Shown here piece after piece: positions 33,511 through 44,566 of a stretch of 64,000 bases of DNA. The number at the start of each line of letters is the position of its first letter. Position 1 is the stretch's first letter. The notes beneath the pieces are model-generated. The model had not been told where the DNA came from. It searched no databases and was given only the letters and a program-made list of their open reading frames with translations. The DNA is from Serripes groenlandicus (taxonomy: Eukaryota; Mollusca; Bivalvia; Cardiida; Cardiidae). Made by a program: the position numbers and the translations under genes. Location: assembly GCA_031761405.1 (NCBI GenBank), contig JASEVX010000345.1, positions 64,501 through 128,500 of the forward strand. Reading direction: 5' to 3'.

Positions 33511-34140
33511 ACATATCTCCTGCCTACTCAAGTTTCTGTATGTGCAAGTATAATCTAATTTTCTATTAATTTTATAATAAAATTACTTGACAAACAAGTT
33601 TTATTTTTTGTTTACCAATTTTTCTGTAAATTGAATGGAGGTACTTGGCCACAATACAGATGCAATTGGTTAGCTTCAAGGCTGAAAGCAGTCTCTAAAA
33701 AGGTCTATTGTATTATTCTTGCCAACTTACATATTCCTTACTAGACCATATCCAGATAAAGGCACAATTGTTAATATCTGCAAAGCTTGATGTTCAAACC
33801 ACTTCACTCTTTGCAAGATACAAAGGCAACTTCAAACTCAACTACTGCAAACAAAACTGCAAACTCAAACACTGCAAATGCAAACTTTACTACTGCAAAT
33901 GCAAATTTTATTACTGCAATACTAGGTGTTATCTGAACAAAATGAGCAACAACCTAGATCAAGCGCACAGCCAGGTGGAAGCCGTGAATCCTATGCTTCC
34001 ACATCAATTTTTCAATTATGCTTTTTCTTGATGAGAAAGCTACTTGGGCTCTCCCATGGAAAAGACATGGGCTTCCTTTGAATGATAAAACTAGATATCA
34101 CATAAAAACATAACAAATGGCAACTCTATATCATTCTTTA
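33511..34140. other. No gene; short GCAAA tandem stretch
   Basis: 33835-33925 contains five to six imperfect copies of about 18 bp (ACTACTGCAAATGCAAAC). Rest unassigned. Confidence 0.45.
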
Positions 34141-34345
34141 TGAACCTATTCCACTTGCAGACATATTTTGATGTTTTTTAGCTGACAACTTTAGAAAACA
34201 TGGTGGTCAAAGGAGAAATTGCTCATAATGAGCAATTTCACCTTTAATCATAATGTTTTTAACTCTAATAAAAAAAGTAGTGTTTACTATAGATATTTTC
34301 TACATTTTTGATGTTTTCAAAGTCGTCTGCTGCTGATTTGTCTTA
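34141..34345 (+). repeat. TTAA-type MITE, decayed
   Basis: CCTATTCCACTTGCAGACAT ... GTCGTCTGCTGCTGATTTGT CTTATT, with an intact centre GAGAAATTGCTCATAATGAG CAATTTC. Lies 18 bases from the 34.4-kb exon donor. Confidence 0.7.
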
Positions 34346-34363
34346 TTTTCATACATGACTAAC

Positions 34364-34550
34364 CTGTTGGGCTATAGAAGGAATCAACACAAACTGGGGT
34401 CAGAACGACCCTTCCTCGCACAGATGTCCATGCCTCTCGTAGCCCAACATGTACATCTCACATTTACCGCCTATTTCCCAGTCCTCTGGTTTCTGTGTTG
34501 CCCAGTTCATTATCTCTGCGTCCACTGTGTATCCCCATTTACCGCATGGT
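34364..34550 (-). pseudogene. HERC1: HERC1-like exon entering RLD2, with internal stop
   Basis: Reads KWGYTVDAEIMNWATQKPED then WEIGGKCEMYMLGYERHGHL, CEEGSF, stop, PQFVLIPSIAQQ. The blocks EIM-WAT--PEDW-IGGKC and RHG-L-E, and the end AQQ before the next exon, are diagnostic of HERC1 (recalled). The TGA needs no frame change, so it looks like a substitution. The RCC1 blade tryptophan is Leu (YMLG for the usual Y-WG). The donor is CAG|GTTAGT. The proposed acceptor CTGAAG gives a phase one base off the preceding exon. Confidence 0.75.
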
Positions 34551-34690
34551 CTTCAGTCAAATGTTCCAATGAACTTTAGGCAAATAGAGTACATTTGAAT
34601 TTGATAGTGTAAATATGCAGACATATCTTTATATACATCTGCCTCTGTGGCTGGTTTTCCCAGGAGCACTGCACAATTGTACTTCATGCC

Positions 34691-34866
34691 TGAACCCTTT
34701 CCCAGATACAGATGCTTTCTGATGCCTCTGCAGCAGACATCTTTTTAAAACTTGTTTTTAACTTTATTAAATAATTTTTCTAACTTTTATAGAGAACTTC
34801 CACATTTTTGCCTAAATGTTTTCAAAGTCATCTGCTGCAGATTTGTTGTATGTGGGAAAGGGTTAA
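34691..34866 (+). mobile_element. TTAA-type MITE
   Basis: TGAACCCTTTCCCAGATACA ... GTATGTGGGAAAGGGTTAA; the left TTAA has become TGAA. The central palindrome is missing. Confidence 0.75.
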
Positions 34867-35056
34867 ACATTTACCATTTATCGCATATCCATAGAAAATA
34901 TTCCCTAATTAACAATAAATAGATTTTCATTAACAAAAATACCTTTTAAATAATCAAGTGATCCCTTTGCAACATAAAGTTTGACTTTTGACCTTTAACC
35001 TCTTTACTGTCTGCCAACATTTCTCTTCTAAAGGAAATTTCTGATGAAAAACTTCA

Positions 35057-35258
35057 TTAACACTTTCTCACATACAACAAATCTGCAGCAGAAGACTTTG
35101 AAATCATCTTGAGAAAAATATAGAAAATCTCTTCATATAAATTGTTTGTTTTGGAATTAATTTGAAAACATTTTGGCAAAAGGAGAAATTACTCATCATG
35201 AGCAATTTCTCCTTTTGCCACAGTGTTTTTAAAAGCATTTGTTTGTGGGAGAGGGTTT
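35057..35258 (-). mobile_element. TTAA-type MITE, inverted
   Basis: TTAACACTTTCTCACATACA at left; palindrome GAGAAATTACTCATCATGAG CAATTTCTCC; right end decayed to TTGTGGGAGAGGGTTTAT. Confidence 0.75.
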
Positions 35259-35440
35259 ATATCAGCAAAATAATTTATCAATTTATAATATGAATGTCTT
35301 GTAATAAGAATATTCCATTCTCACAAAGGTTACGATTCTGTTTCAAATTAGTATGATTGATTTAAACAGGTACTTAATGGCAAAAACAAGTCGTAAATAT
35401 TTCAACGTAACAAAGATAACTTATATACTAAAGTGCTTAC

Positions 35441-35598
35441 AAAAACATGATCCACAATTTCCTCTTGACACATGTTCGTGCTGAGTGACAGGAAGGATTT
35501 TGGACACACAGAGTGAGATGTGAAACTCTCTGATGTCTTCATGGCTGATGAGTAAGCCATTAACCACTGCCACTCTGGTACTAAATTCTGTCCAGGCT
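35441..35598 (-). CDS. HERC1: HERC1-like linker exon before RLD2
   Basis: Acceptor CCCACTCAG and donor TTT|GTAAGC flank an open frame reading PGQNLVPEWQWLMAYSSAMK then TSESFTSHSVCPKSFLSL. It aligns with the HERC1 stretch NP-EWAWL---S---K--E that precedes RLD2 (recalled). Part of this exon is duplicated out of order at 48.3 kb. The junction with the 34.4-kb exon is one base out of phase. Confidence 0.7.
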
Positions 35599-37498
35599 CT
35601 GAGTGGGAAACATAAACTTATAATATATAGAGTTTCAACGGTTCAATGTCAAATAAATTATATGTTACAAATACAGAAACATTCAAAATATCTAAATTAA
35701 TCCTTTCACTGCCAGAAACATTAAGGCTAAAAATGGAAGATCTCAATAAAAATAAGTACAAGAGAAAGTTGATGCAACGCATCAATGTTGCCGGATATCC
35801 ATAGTGCAGTTATGCATAACACTAACATTATAGTAGTTGAATAAACAGTTATCAACTGAGGGGCATATTGGAACATCAGGGGTGGGGTCAAGTGAAAATG
35901 TATCATAACTTGCATTGTTTTGTCAACGAAGTGAATGATAATTGAAGCCTTTCATTGTTTATGATCAATCTCCATTCCAGAGTAGGTTGACCATACACAC
36001 AACCAACTAATTATTGATCATAAACAGTAATGGAAATGAGTAATCTTGCCAATCATTAGTCTTAGTATGTATACAGTGCTTTCATAAAGGAATAATTATA
36101 ATATTTGTGAATTCCACATACACTTTTCAAGATGTTTGTCAGAATATTTGAATTTTATTATTTTTCAATAAAACCACAAAACAGACAATTTAGGATTTGC
36201 ATGCAATAGCACGTCATTTTACCTTTCCTCTTTTAAAGTCAACAGTGGACACCTTTGCAGCAATCTACTTTTAAAACAATGAGATAAGGGTTAAATCGCT
36301 GAAGACACGAGTTTTCTCTTTTTCTCAAAATGATATTAGCTTAGCATCCTAATTATATCATACTTTAACAAATGTTGAAATGTAGTCCAATATTTATAAA
36401 TTATACCACCTTCGAAATATAATATCAACTAAACAGTTAAATCTCATTGAAATTGTTGTATAATTTAAACTTAATTTCGAACATAAACTTAGCCCTACAA
36501 CATGTTAATTTATTTTAATTCTTTCCTTCCCTTCCTTTTTTATAATGAAAACAACAAACTACTCATGTTTTAAAATTATATTATGATGAGCGCCCTTGTG
36601 TCAATGATACATAACAATATGCAGATCGGAAGCAATATGCCTTTAGGGAATTAAATGACACATTTAAAATTGTCAAGGACGAAATCATTTTGTACGAAAG
36701 ACCCGATTCTTTCTTATTCGCAGAGGTGTCGTTCTTGAAACTCTCTTTATAGTTCAAAGTCATTTTTCCATTAAAACCAGTTTTATCTCGGTTTGTTCTT
36801 TTCTTCATTTGTTTCGAACCAAATAAACATTTTAAATCACCTATAATTTACTATTTGTAAGTGAGTGTAAAGAGCGGCTCTCTGCAAAGGAGATTGATCT
36901 ACGCAGTTGGTATTCGCGAGTCACGCAGGTGCGCGTAAGTAAACAAATTAGACTGCGACGTAACGGTTTGTAGTTATCGACTTTTGATTACATGTAGTAT
37001 ATAGTGTAAAATAAAGTATACCAGTCTAGCTAATAGGGACTGTTTTGTCTTTGTAAATAAAACAAAAAAACATAAATGTGAGTCAAAATAAAGAAACTGA
37101 AAATACCTAAAACATCGGAATATTTATTTCATTTTAGATGTGTCATTACTTAGTGTTTTTAAACAAACACAATTGTAATATGTTCAAGACATCTAAATGT
37201 GTTTCTTTCTAATAATAATCCCCCCTCCCATGTGATTTCAGAAAACCTATTAAAAATAGAAGTCGCGGGCTTCTGCCCGGCGACTAATGATCAATAGATA
37301 AAGTTGAAAACATTGTGGCCAGGGCGAAAAAAATTCTCCTTTTGCAACACTGTTTTCAAAACAGTCTGTATGTAGGAAACTGATAAACAATGTCTACTTA
37401 TCAGGGTATGCACAACCTTAAGACACAATTGCAAATATTGTAGATCAAGATCAGCACACTAATCTTGATCTACATTCTTTGCTGCTCAATTATCAATA
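35599..37498. other. HERC1-like intron, no further gene supported
   Basis: Mostly AT-rich. 35955-36030 holds a short inverted repeat (TTTATGATCAAT / ATTGATCATAAA). 36840-36970 is locally less AT-rich (GCGAGTCACGCAGGTGCGCG). A 75-codon minus-strand frame (36581-36808) next to it starts MKKRTNRDKTGF but has no recognisable family or splice context. Confidence 0.4.
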
Positions 37499-37726
37499 TT
37501 AACCCTTTCCCTCATATAGACGCTTTATGACGCCTCTGCTGCAGACGGCTTTTTCAAAACACAGTGACAAAAGAAGATCTTGCTCAAAACGAGCAATTTC
37601 TCCTTTTGCCACAATGTTTTCAACTTTTCGTCATAGTTATCCATTCAATTATAGAGATTTTCTATGTTTTGACAAAATACGTTTAAAGTCGTCTGCTGCA
37701 GAATTGTCGTATGAGGGAGGGGTTAA
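37499..37726 (+). mobile_element. TTAA-flanked MITE, best-preserved copy
   Basis: TTAACCCTTTCCCTCATATA ... GTATGAGGGAGGGGTTAA, 228 bp, both TTAA present. Left arm GACGCCTCTGCTGCAGACGG and right arm GTCGTCTGCTGCAGAATTGT; inner palindrome TTGCTCAAAACGAGCAATTT CTCC. Confidence 0.85.
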
Positions 37727-37917
37727 GTAAACACTAGTCCATAACAATAACACGCAATGAATTTGTCAAATATCAAGGATGAGGATTATCATTGCAGGAA
37801 TTCGGCTGGTTAACCTTTTAACACATACAACAAATTTGCAGCAGACAACTTTGAAAACATCTAGGCAAAAACACATAAAAACACTTAAAATGTAGGTATT
37901 ATTGCTGAAAAAAGTAA

Positions 37918-40185
37918 ACAAGAGGGCCATGATGGCCCTGGAATCGCTCACCTGTTTTTTTTGGTTTTTTTCACTTTAGCTATATAAGCCCCGTCCCCTG
38001 GCAGCCATAGTTTCCGACCAATTAACTTGGCTTGAAGGAATCTGATAGAGGGTCACCCTAGGAACATTTCTACAAAATTATTTGAAAATCGGCCGGACAC
38101 TTTCGTAGAAGAAGATTTTTAACTTTTCACTATAGCCATAAGGCAAAATAGCCCCGCCCCCCCTGGTGGCCATGTTTTTCAACCAATCAACTTGGATTGA
38201 AGGAATCTGATAGAAGGTCATACAAGGAATATTTCTACAAAATTATTTGAAAATCGGTCCTACACTTTGGGAGGAGAAGATTTTTTAAGTTTTCACTATA
38301 GCCATATAAGGCAAAATAGCCCCGCCCCCTGGCGGCCATGTTTTTTGACCAATCAACATGGCTTGAAGGAATCTAATAGAGGGTCATCCAAGGAGCATTT
38401 CTACAAAATTATTTGAAAATCTGCCAACCAGTTTGGGAGAAGAAGATTTTTTAAGTTTTCACTATAGCCATATAAGGCAAAATAGCCCTGCCCACTGGCG
38501 GCCATGTTTTTCGACCAATCAACATGGCTTGAAGGAATCTGATAGTGGGTCACTAAAGGAACATTTCTACAAAATTATTTGAAAATCGGCCTGACACTTT
38601 CGGAGGAGAAGATTTTTTAAGTTTTCACTATAGCCATATAAGGCAAAATAGCCCCGCCCCCCTGGCGGCCATGTTTTTCGAACAATCAACATGGCTTGAA
38701 GGAATCTGATAGAGGGTCACCCTAGGAACATTTCTACAAAATTATTTGAAAATCGGCCGGACACTTTCGTAGAAGAAGATTTTTAACTTTTCACTATAGC
38801 CATAATGCAAAATAGCCCCGCCCCCCCCTGGTGGCCATGTTTTTCAACCAATCAACTTGGATTGAAGGAATCTGATAGAAGGTCATACAAGGAATATTTC
38901 TACAAAATTATTTGAAAATCGGCCTGACACTTTCGGAGGAGAAGATTTTTTAAGTTTTCACTATAGCCATATAAGGCAAAATAGCCCCGCCCCCCTGGCG
39001 GCCATGTTTTTCGAACAATCAACATGGCTTGAAGGAATCTGATAGAGGGTCACCCTAGGAACATTTCTACAAAATTATTTGAAAATCGGCCGGACACTTT
39101 CGTAGAAGAAGATTTTTAACTTTTCACTATAGCCATAAGGCAAAATAGCCCCGCCCCCCCCTGGTGGCCATATTTTTCAACCAATCAACTTGGATTGAAG
39201 GAATCTGATAGAAGGTCATACAAGGAATATTTCTACAAAATTATTTGAAAATCGGTCTGACACTTTGGGAGGAGAAGATTTTTTAAGTTTTCACTATAGC
39301 CATCTAAGGCAAAATAGCCCCGCCCCCTGGCGGCCATGTTTTTTGACCAATCAACATGGCTTGAAGGAATCTAATAGAGGGTCATCCAAGGAGCATTTCT
39401 ACAAAATTATTTGAAAATCTGCCAACCAGTTTGGGAGAAGAAGATTTTTTAAGTTTTCACTATAGCCATATAAGGCAAAATAGCCCTGCCCACTGGCGGC
39501 CATGTTTTTCGACCAATCAACATGGCTTGAAGGAATCTGATAGTTGGTCACTAAAGGAACATTTCTACAAAATTATTTGAAAATCGGCCTGACACTTTCG
39601 GAGGAGAAGATTTTTTAAGTTTTCACTATAGCCATATAAGGCAAAATAGCCCCGCCCCCCTGGCGGCCATGTTTTTCGAACAATCAACATGGCTTGCAGG
39701 AATCTGATAGAGGGTCATCCAAGGAACATTTCCACAAAATTATTTGAAAATAGGCCTGACACTTTCGGAGGAGAAGATTTTTTAAGTTTTCACTATAGCC
39801 ATATAAGGAAAAATAACCCCGCCCCCCCCTGGCGGCCATGTTTTTTGACCAATCAACATGGCTTGAAGGAATCTCATAGAGGGTCATCCAAGGAACATTT
39901 CTACAAAATTATTTGAAAATCTGCCAACCAGTTTGGGAGAAGAAGAATTTTGAAGTTTTTTTCATTTCGTTGCCATGGAAACCGAAACCAGAATTCTGCA
40001 TGGATCCCAAATATTTGAAGGAAATCTGGTGAGGTCATTGAGAGGATGCTTTCTGTGAAGTTTCATCCAAATTGACCCACTGGTTACTGAGGAGAAGAAG
40101 TTGACGCACGACGGACGACGGACGCCGGACGCCGGACAAAAGGCGATCACAATAACTCACCTTGAGCAAAGCTCAGGTGAGCTAA
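37918..40185 (+). mobile_element. HINE-like element, family A (about 12 units)
   Basis: Head ACAAGAGGGCCATGATGGCC. A two-unit block (ATCGGCCGGACACTTTCGTA, TTTTTAACTTTTCACTATAG, TTGGATTGAAGGAATCTGAT) occurs three times, at about 38085, 38750 and 39085. Larger blocks such as CCACTGGCGGCCATG occur twice (38490, 39490), so the array grew by multi-unit duplication. Tail hairpin complete. Confidence 0.9.
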
Positions 40186-40186
40186 A

Positions 40187-40302
40187 AACAAAGTGGCAAA
40201 AGAAGATGTTGCTAGTTTTGAGCAATTTCTTCTTCGCCACAATGTTTTCAAAAGTTGTCCGATGCAGATGCGTCAAAATTCGTCTGAGGGGGAAAGGGTT
40301 AA
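40187..40302 (-). repeat. TTAA-type MITE half copy
   Basis: AAAGTGGCAAAAGAAGATGT TGC ... GTCTGAGGGGGAAAGGGTTA A. Begins exactly where the family-A element ends, so the element sits inside or beside the MITE. Confidence 0.7.
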
Positions 40303-40374
40303 AAGTAGATTTTAAGTTTTTTGGTTTGAAAAGTGTTTTACTCGACTTTCAACAGTATTTAAGTGTTATTTCAT

Positions 40375-40545
40375 GGTGTTTCTTGGGTAAATTACCAGTA
40401 TAACGGGTATTATTTATCCTAACACCAATGCATCAGTTGTAATGCTATCACGACAACCCTGAGAGCCAAGTCTTTTGTATGATCCGACTGGGGATCAAAC
40501 CCTGGTCTCCCACTCCCAAGACAGGCTCTCTTACCACTACACTGC
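40375..40545 (-). mobile_element. tRNA-derived SINE, family 2
   Basis: Minus strand: GCAGTGTAGTGGTAAGAGAG, then GGGTTTGATCCCCAG as A- and B-box regions, with a body ending AATTTACCCAAGAAACACCA. Confidence 0.65.
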
Positions 40546-40724
40546 GTAAAAAAAAAAATTATAATACCTGTCCAATCAGTAAGATGATGTGGGGGTTTTG
40601 GAACATAACACAAAATTTTGTTTACACTAGTCGCTAAGTACTGTTAACGAACACAAGGACTGTAGGTATTCACTGTGTATCAAGTGTTCACCACTCATCA
40701 CTAAGGGCTGAAACATACAAAGTT

Positions 40725-40905
40725 AGTTTAGTTTAGTTTAAACTTACTTATTTTACATGGATTGGGAAACAACTTTTCAGCTTATGTTAATCATACTCAA
40801 TGTCAGCTTTCTTGAGACTTTATCAGTACAAACGCCATTGATGTGGAAAGGTCCCAAAGGCAGAACCAGCTCATCATGAGATTCGAACCCAGGAACATTG
40901 TCACA
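40725..40905 (-). repeat. SINE-like repeat
   Basis: Minus strand: GGTTCGAATCTCATGATGAG resembles a tRNA B box. A (GTTTA)n run GTTAGTTTAGTTTAGTTTAA lies at the other end. Confidence 0.4.
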
Positions 40906-40969
40906 ATGATTAAAATTGATGATGGGGTGTCAGAAAGCGTTAATTAGATGTGGATGTGTTGGCATTTAA

Positions 40970-43245
40970 CACAGAAATGGTCTAGGCAAGGAAAATAACA
41001 CATCATTTTGTCATGACAAGGTATGGGTAAAGAACACAGAATTTGATAGACCAGGTATTGTCATTTAGGACAGAATGTTGTCTAGATTGGCTATGGCCAA
41101 TTAAAACAGGATTTTGTCTACTCCACATATGGGCATATAAAACAGGATTTTATCTAGTCCAGGTATGTCATGATAAACAGAATTGTGTCTAGACTAAGAA
41201 TGGGTACATAGACCAGAAATGGGTAAATTATACAGAATTGTGTCTAGACTAAGAATTTGTAGTAGACCAGAAATGGGTAAATTATACAGAATTGTGTCTA
41301 GACTAAGAATGGGTACATAGACCAGAAATGGGTAAACAAGAAATATGTGAGCTACTGCTCACTAGTGATACCCCCGCTCATGTTTTGAAAGACATATGTG
41401 ATGGTGGGGTAAAGGGCCATAACTCCGTGAAAAATCATCCAACCGGAACGCAAACACGATATGCGCATCTACACTTGGTGGTGATCCTTCCTATGAAGTT
41501 TCATAAAATTCCAAAAAGCGGTTGCAGAGAAATAGCCCGGAAATGAATTTAGTCATACATAGGGGTAAAGGGCCATAACTCCGTGAAAAATAATCCAACC
41601 GGAACGCAAATACGATATGCGCATCTACACTTGGTGGTGATCCTTCCTATGAAGTTTCATCAAATTCCAAAAAGCGGTTGCAGAGAAATAGCCCGGAAAT
41701 GAATTTAGTCATACATAGGGGTAAAGGGCCATAACTCCGTGAAAAATCATCCAACCGGAACGCAAACACGATATGCGCATCTACACTTGGTGGTGATCCT
41801 TCCTATGAAGTTTCATCAAATTCCAAAAAGCGGTTGCAGAGAAATAGCCCGGAAATGAATTTAGTCATACAAAGGGGTAAAGGGCCATAACTCCGTGAAA
41901 AATAATCCAACCGGAACGCAAACACGATATGCGCATCTACACTTGGTGGTGATCCTTCCTATGAAGTTTCATCAAATTCCAAAGAGCAGTTGCAGAGAAA
42001 TAGCCCGGAAATGAATTTAGTCATACATAGGGGTAAAGGGCCATAACTCTGTGAAAAATAATCCAACCGGAACGCAAACACGATATGCGCATCTACACTT
42101 GGTGGTGATCCTTCCTATGAAGTTTCATCAAATTCCAAAAAGCGGTTGCAGAGAAATAGCCCGGAAATGAATTTAGTCATACATAGGGGTAAAGGGCCAT
42201 AACTCCGTGAAAAATAATCCAACCGGAACGCAAACACGATATGCGCATCTACACTTGGTGGTGATCCTTCCTATGAAGTTTCATAAAATTCCAAAAAGCG
42301 GTTGCAGAGAAATAGCCCGGAAATGAATTTAGTCATACATAGGGGTAAAGGGCCATAACTCCGTGAAAAATAATCCAACCGGAACGCAAACACGATATGC
42401 GCATCTACACTTGGTGGTGATCCTTCCTATGAAGTTTCATCAAATTCCAAAGAGCAGTTGCAGAGAAATAGCCCGGAAATGAATTTAGTCATACATAGGG
42501 GTAAAGGGCCATAACTCCGTGAAAAATAATCCAACCGGAACGCAAACACGATATGCGCATCTACACTTGGTGGTGATCCTTCCTATGAAGTTTCATCAAA
42601 TTCCAAAAAGCGGTTGCAGAGAAATAGCCCGGAAATGAATTTAGTCATACATAGGGGTAAAGGGCCATAACTCCGTGAAAAATAATCCAACCGGAACGCA
42701 AACACGATATGCGCATCTACACTTGGTGGTGATCCTTCCTATGAAGTTTCATCAAATTCCAAAAAGTGGTTGCAGAGAAATAGCCCGGAAATGAATTTAG
42801 TCATACATAGGGGTAAAGGGCCATAACTCCGTGAAAAATAATCCAACCGGAACGCAAACACGATATGCGCATCTACACTTGGTGGTGATCCTTCCTATGA
42901 AGTTTCATCAAATTCCAAAAAGCGGTTGCAGAGAAATAGCCTGGAAACGAAAGTGTTACGGACGGACGGAAGGACGGACGGAAGGACGGACGGACATGGG
43001 TAAAACAGTATACCCCCCCTTTCCTTCGGAACCGGGGGTATAATTATACAGAATTGTGTCTAGACTAAGAATGGGTACATAGACCAGAAATGGGTAAATT
43101 ATACAGAATTGTGTCTAGACTAAGAATGGGTACATATACCAGAAATTGGTAAATTATACAGAATTGTGTCTAGACTAAGAATGGGTACATAGACCAGAAA
43201 TGGGTAAATTATACAGAATTGTGTTACAACAAGGTATGGGTAAAT
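40970..43245 (+). repeat. 55-bp tandem array interrupted by family G
   Basis: Unit GGGTAAATTATACAGAATTG, TGTCTAGACTAAGAATGGGT, ACATAGACCAGAAAT. Exact 54-55-bp spacing at 41221, 41275, 41330, 43092, 43147, 43202; diverged units from 40970. The unit at 41330 is cut after GGGTAAA and completed at 43044 by TTATACAG. Confidence 0.9.
41337..43043 (+). mobile_element. HINE-like element, family G (ten near-identical 156-bp units)
   Basis: Head (A)CAAGAAATATGTGAGCTACT GCTCAC with ATACCCCC. Ten units exactly 156 bp apart from 41411 to 42815, each with AAAGGGCCATAACTCCGTGA and CCTATGAAGTTTCATCAAAT. Then GACGGACGGAAGGACGGACG and tail TATACCCCCCCTTT-CCTTCGGAACC-GGGGGTATAA. Very low divergence between units indicates recent amplification or homogenisation. 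Confidence 0.95.
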
Positions 43246-43318
43246 AACACAGATTGTTTCTAGTTCAAGTATGGCATAAAAAACAGAATTTTGTCTAGAC
43301 GAGGCATTGGAACCTTAC

Positions 43319-43499
43319 CTTTTCATATATACAAATGTAGATACTGTTCTAGTAAAAGAGTAGGAAGATTTTGAAAAAAGGTTTTCAAACAGGGTGCTTG
43401 CTGCATGGTGAGCTCCATTCTTTGTAGTGAGCTTCGTGATATTGCTAATGCCTGTTGTTTAACATGGATATCGTTTGGGTAATGTAATACTATAACATC
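43319..43499 (-). pseudogene. HERC1: HERC1-like linker exon, frameshifted near its end
   Basis: Reads DVIVLHYPNDIHVKQQALAI ... MQQAPCLKTFFQNLPTLLLE then QY, matching the HERC1 segment after the WD40 repeats (M-PC--FLE-LP--LQEQY-YEK, recalled). The frame ends ...QYLHLYI, then TGA, just before donor AAG|GTAAGG. The expected end YEK is present one base out of frame (TAT GAA AAG), so one extra base lies in the last 15 nt. A HINE element starts four bases beyond the acceptor AG, so the polypyrimidine tract is now element sequence. Confidence 0.7.
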
Positions 43500-43504
43500 C
43501 TGGA

Positions 43505-44561
43505 ACAAGAGGCCCATGAGGGCCTATGCTCTACTGGTATGGTTCTTTGGTCATTTTCAATCCAGAGCATGTATGTATGGTGAAGATCGGATAGTAAATG
43601 GAGGCTCTTTTGTGTTCACAAGCTGTGTTATAGCAATTTTTACAATTTCATGGGCCATAATCCAGTCTTGCATGGGCGGATCTAGCTGGTTTTCAAAAGG
43701 AACCAAGCTCTCATCAATATTTAACTACTATCTAAGTTTGGTGAAGATCAGATAGTAAATGAAGCCTCTATTGTGTTCACATGCTCAATTATAGCAATTT
43801 TGACCATTTCAAGGGCCATAATCCAGTCATGCATGGGCGGATCTGGCTGGTTTTCGAGAGGAATCGAGCTCTCATGGATATCTTACTACTATACTGTATA
43901 AGTTTGGTTGAGATACAATCAAAAGTGAAGACTGTATCATGTTAACAAGCTCTTTTATAGCAATTTTGACCATTTCAAGGGCCATAATCCAGTCATGCAT
44001 GGGCAGATCTGGCTGGTTTTCGAAAGGAACCGAGCTCTCATGGATATCTAACTACTGTATAAGTTTGGTTCAGATACAATCAAACGTGAAGACTATCGTG
44101 TTAACAAGCTCTTTTATAGCAATTTTGACCAATATCAAGGGCCATAATCCAGTCATGCATGGGCGGATCTGGCTGGTTTACAAAAGGAACCGAGCTCTCA
44201 TAGATATCTAACTACTGTATAAGTTTGGTTGAGATACAATCAAAAGTGAAGACTGTATCTTGTTAACAAGCTCTTTTATAGCAATTTTGACCATTTCAAG
44301 GGCCATAATCCAGTCATGCATGGGCGGATCTGGCTGGTTTTCGAAAGGAACCGAGCTCTCATGGATATCTAACTACTGTATAAGTTTGGTTGCGATACAA
44401 TCAAAAGTGAAGACTATCGTGTTAACAAGAAATTGTTTACGGACGCACGGACGGACGGACGGACAGACAGACAGACGGACAGACAGACAGACGGACAGAC
44501 TGACAGACAGACGGCGCAGGCAAAAGCAATATGTCTCCTCCGGAGGGGGGAGACATAATAA
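43505..44561 (+). mobile_element. HINE-like chimera: family C head and units, D-like tail
   Basis: Head ACAAGAGGCCCATGAGGGCC and six C-type 161-bp units near-identical to 29364-30600. After AGAAATTGTTTACGGACGCA, the (GACG)/(GACA) stretch leads to ATGTCTCCTCC-GGA-GGGGGGAGACATAATAA instead of the C tail. It lies between an exon of the HERC1-like locus (4 bases away on the left) and an exon of the BEN gene (5 bases away on the right). Confidence 0.9.
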
Positions 44562-44566
44562 TGCAG

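Noticed and set aside
36581..36808. 75-codon minus-strand frame near a locally less AT-rich stretch, possible first exon
   Set aside because: No recognisable family, no splice donor that I can defend; left as an unassigned interval.
6506..40000. Many 60-100-codon frames with phrases such as HYSHIRQNSPAPW or FQIPSSHVDWSKNMA
   Set aside because: Same phrases recur wherever family-A/B units occur; they are repeat translations.
41337..43043. Regular near-identical repeats resembling a CRISPR array
   Set aside because: Contiguous 156-bp tandem units without spacers in eukaryotic DNA.
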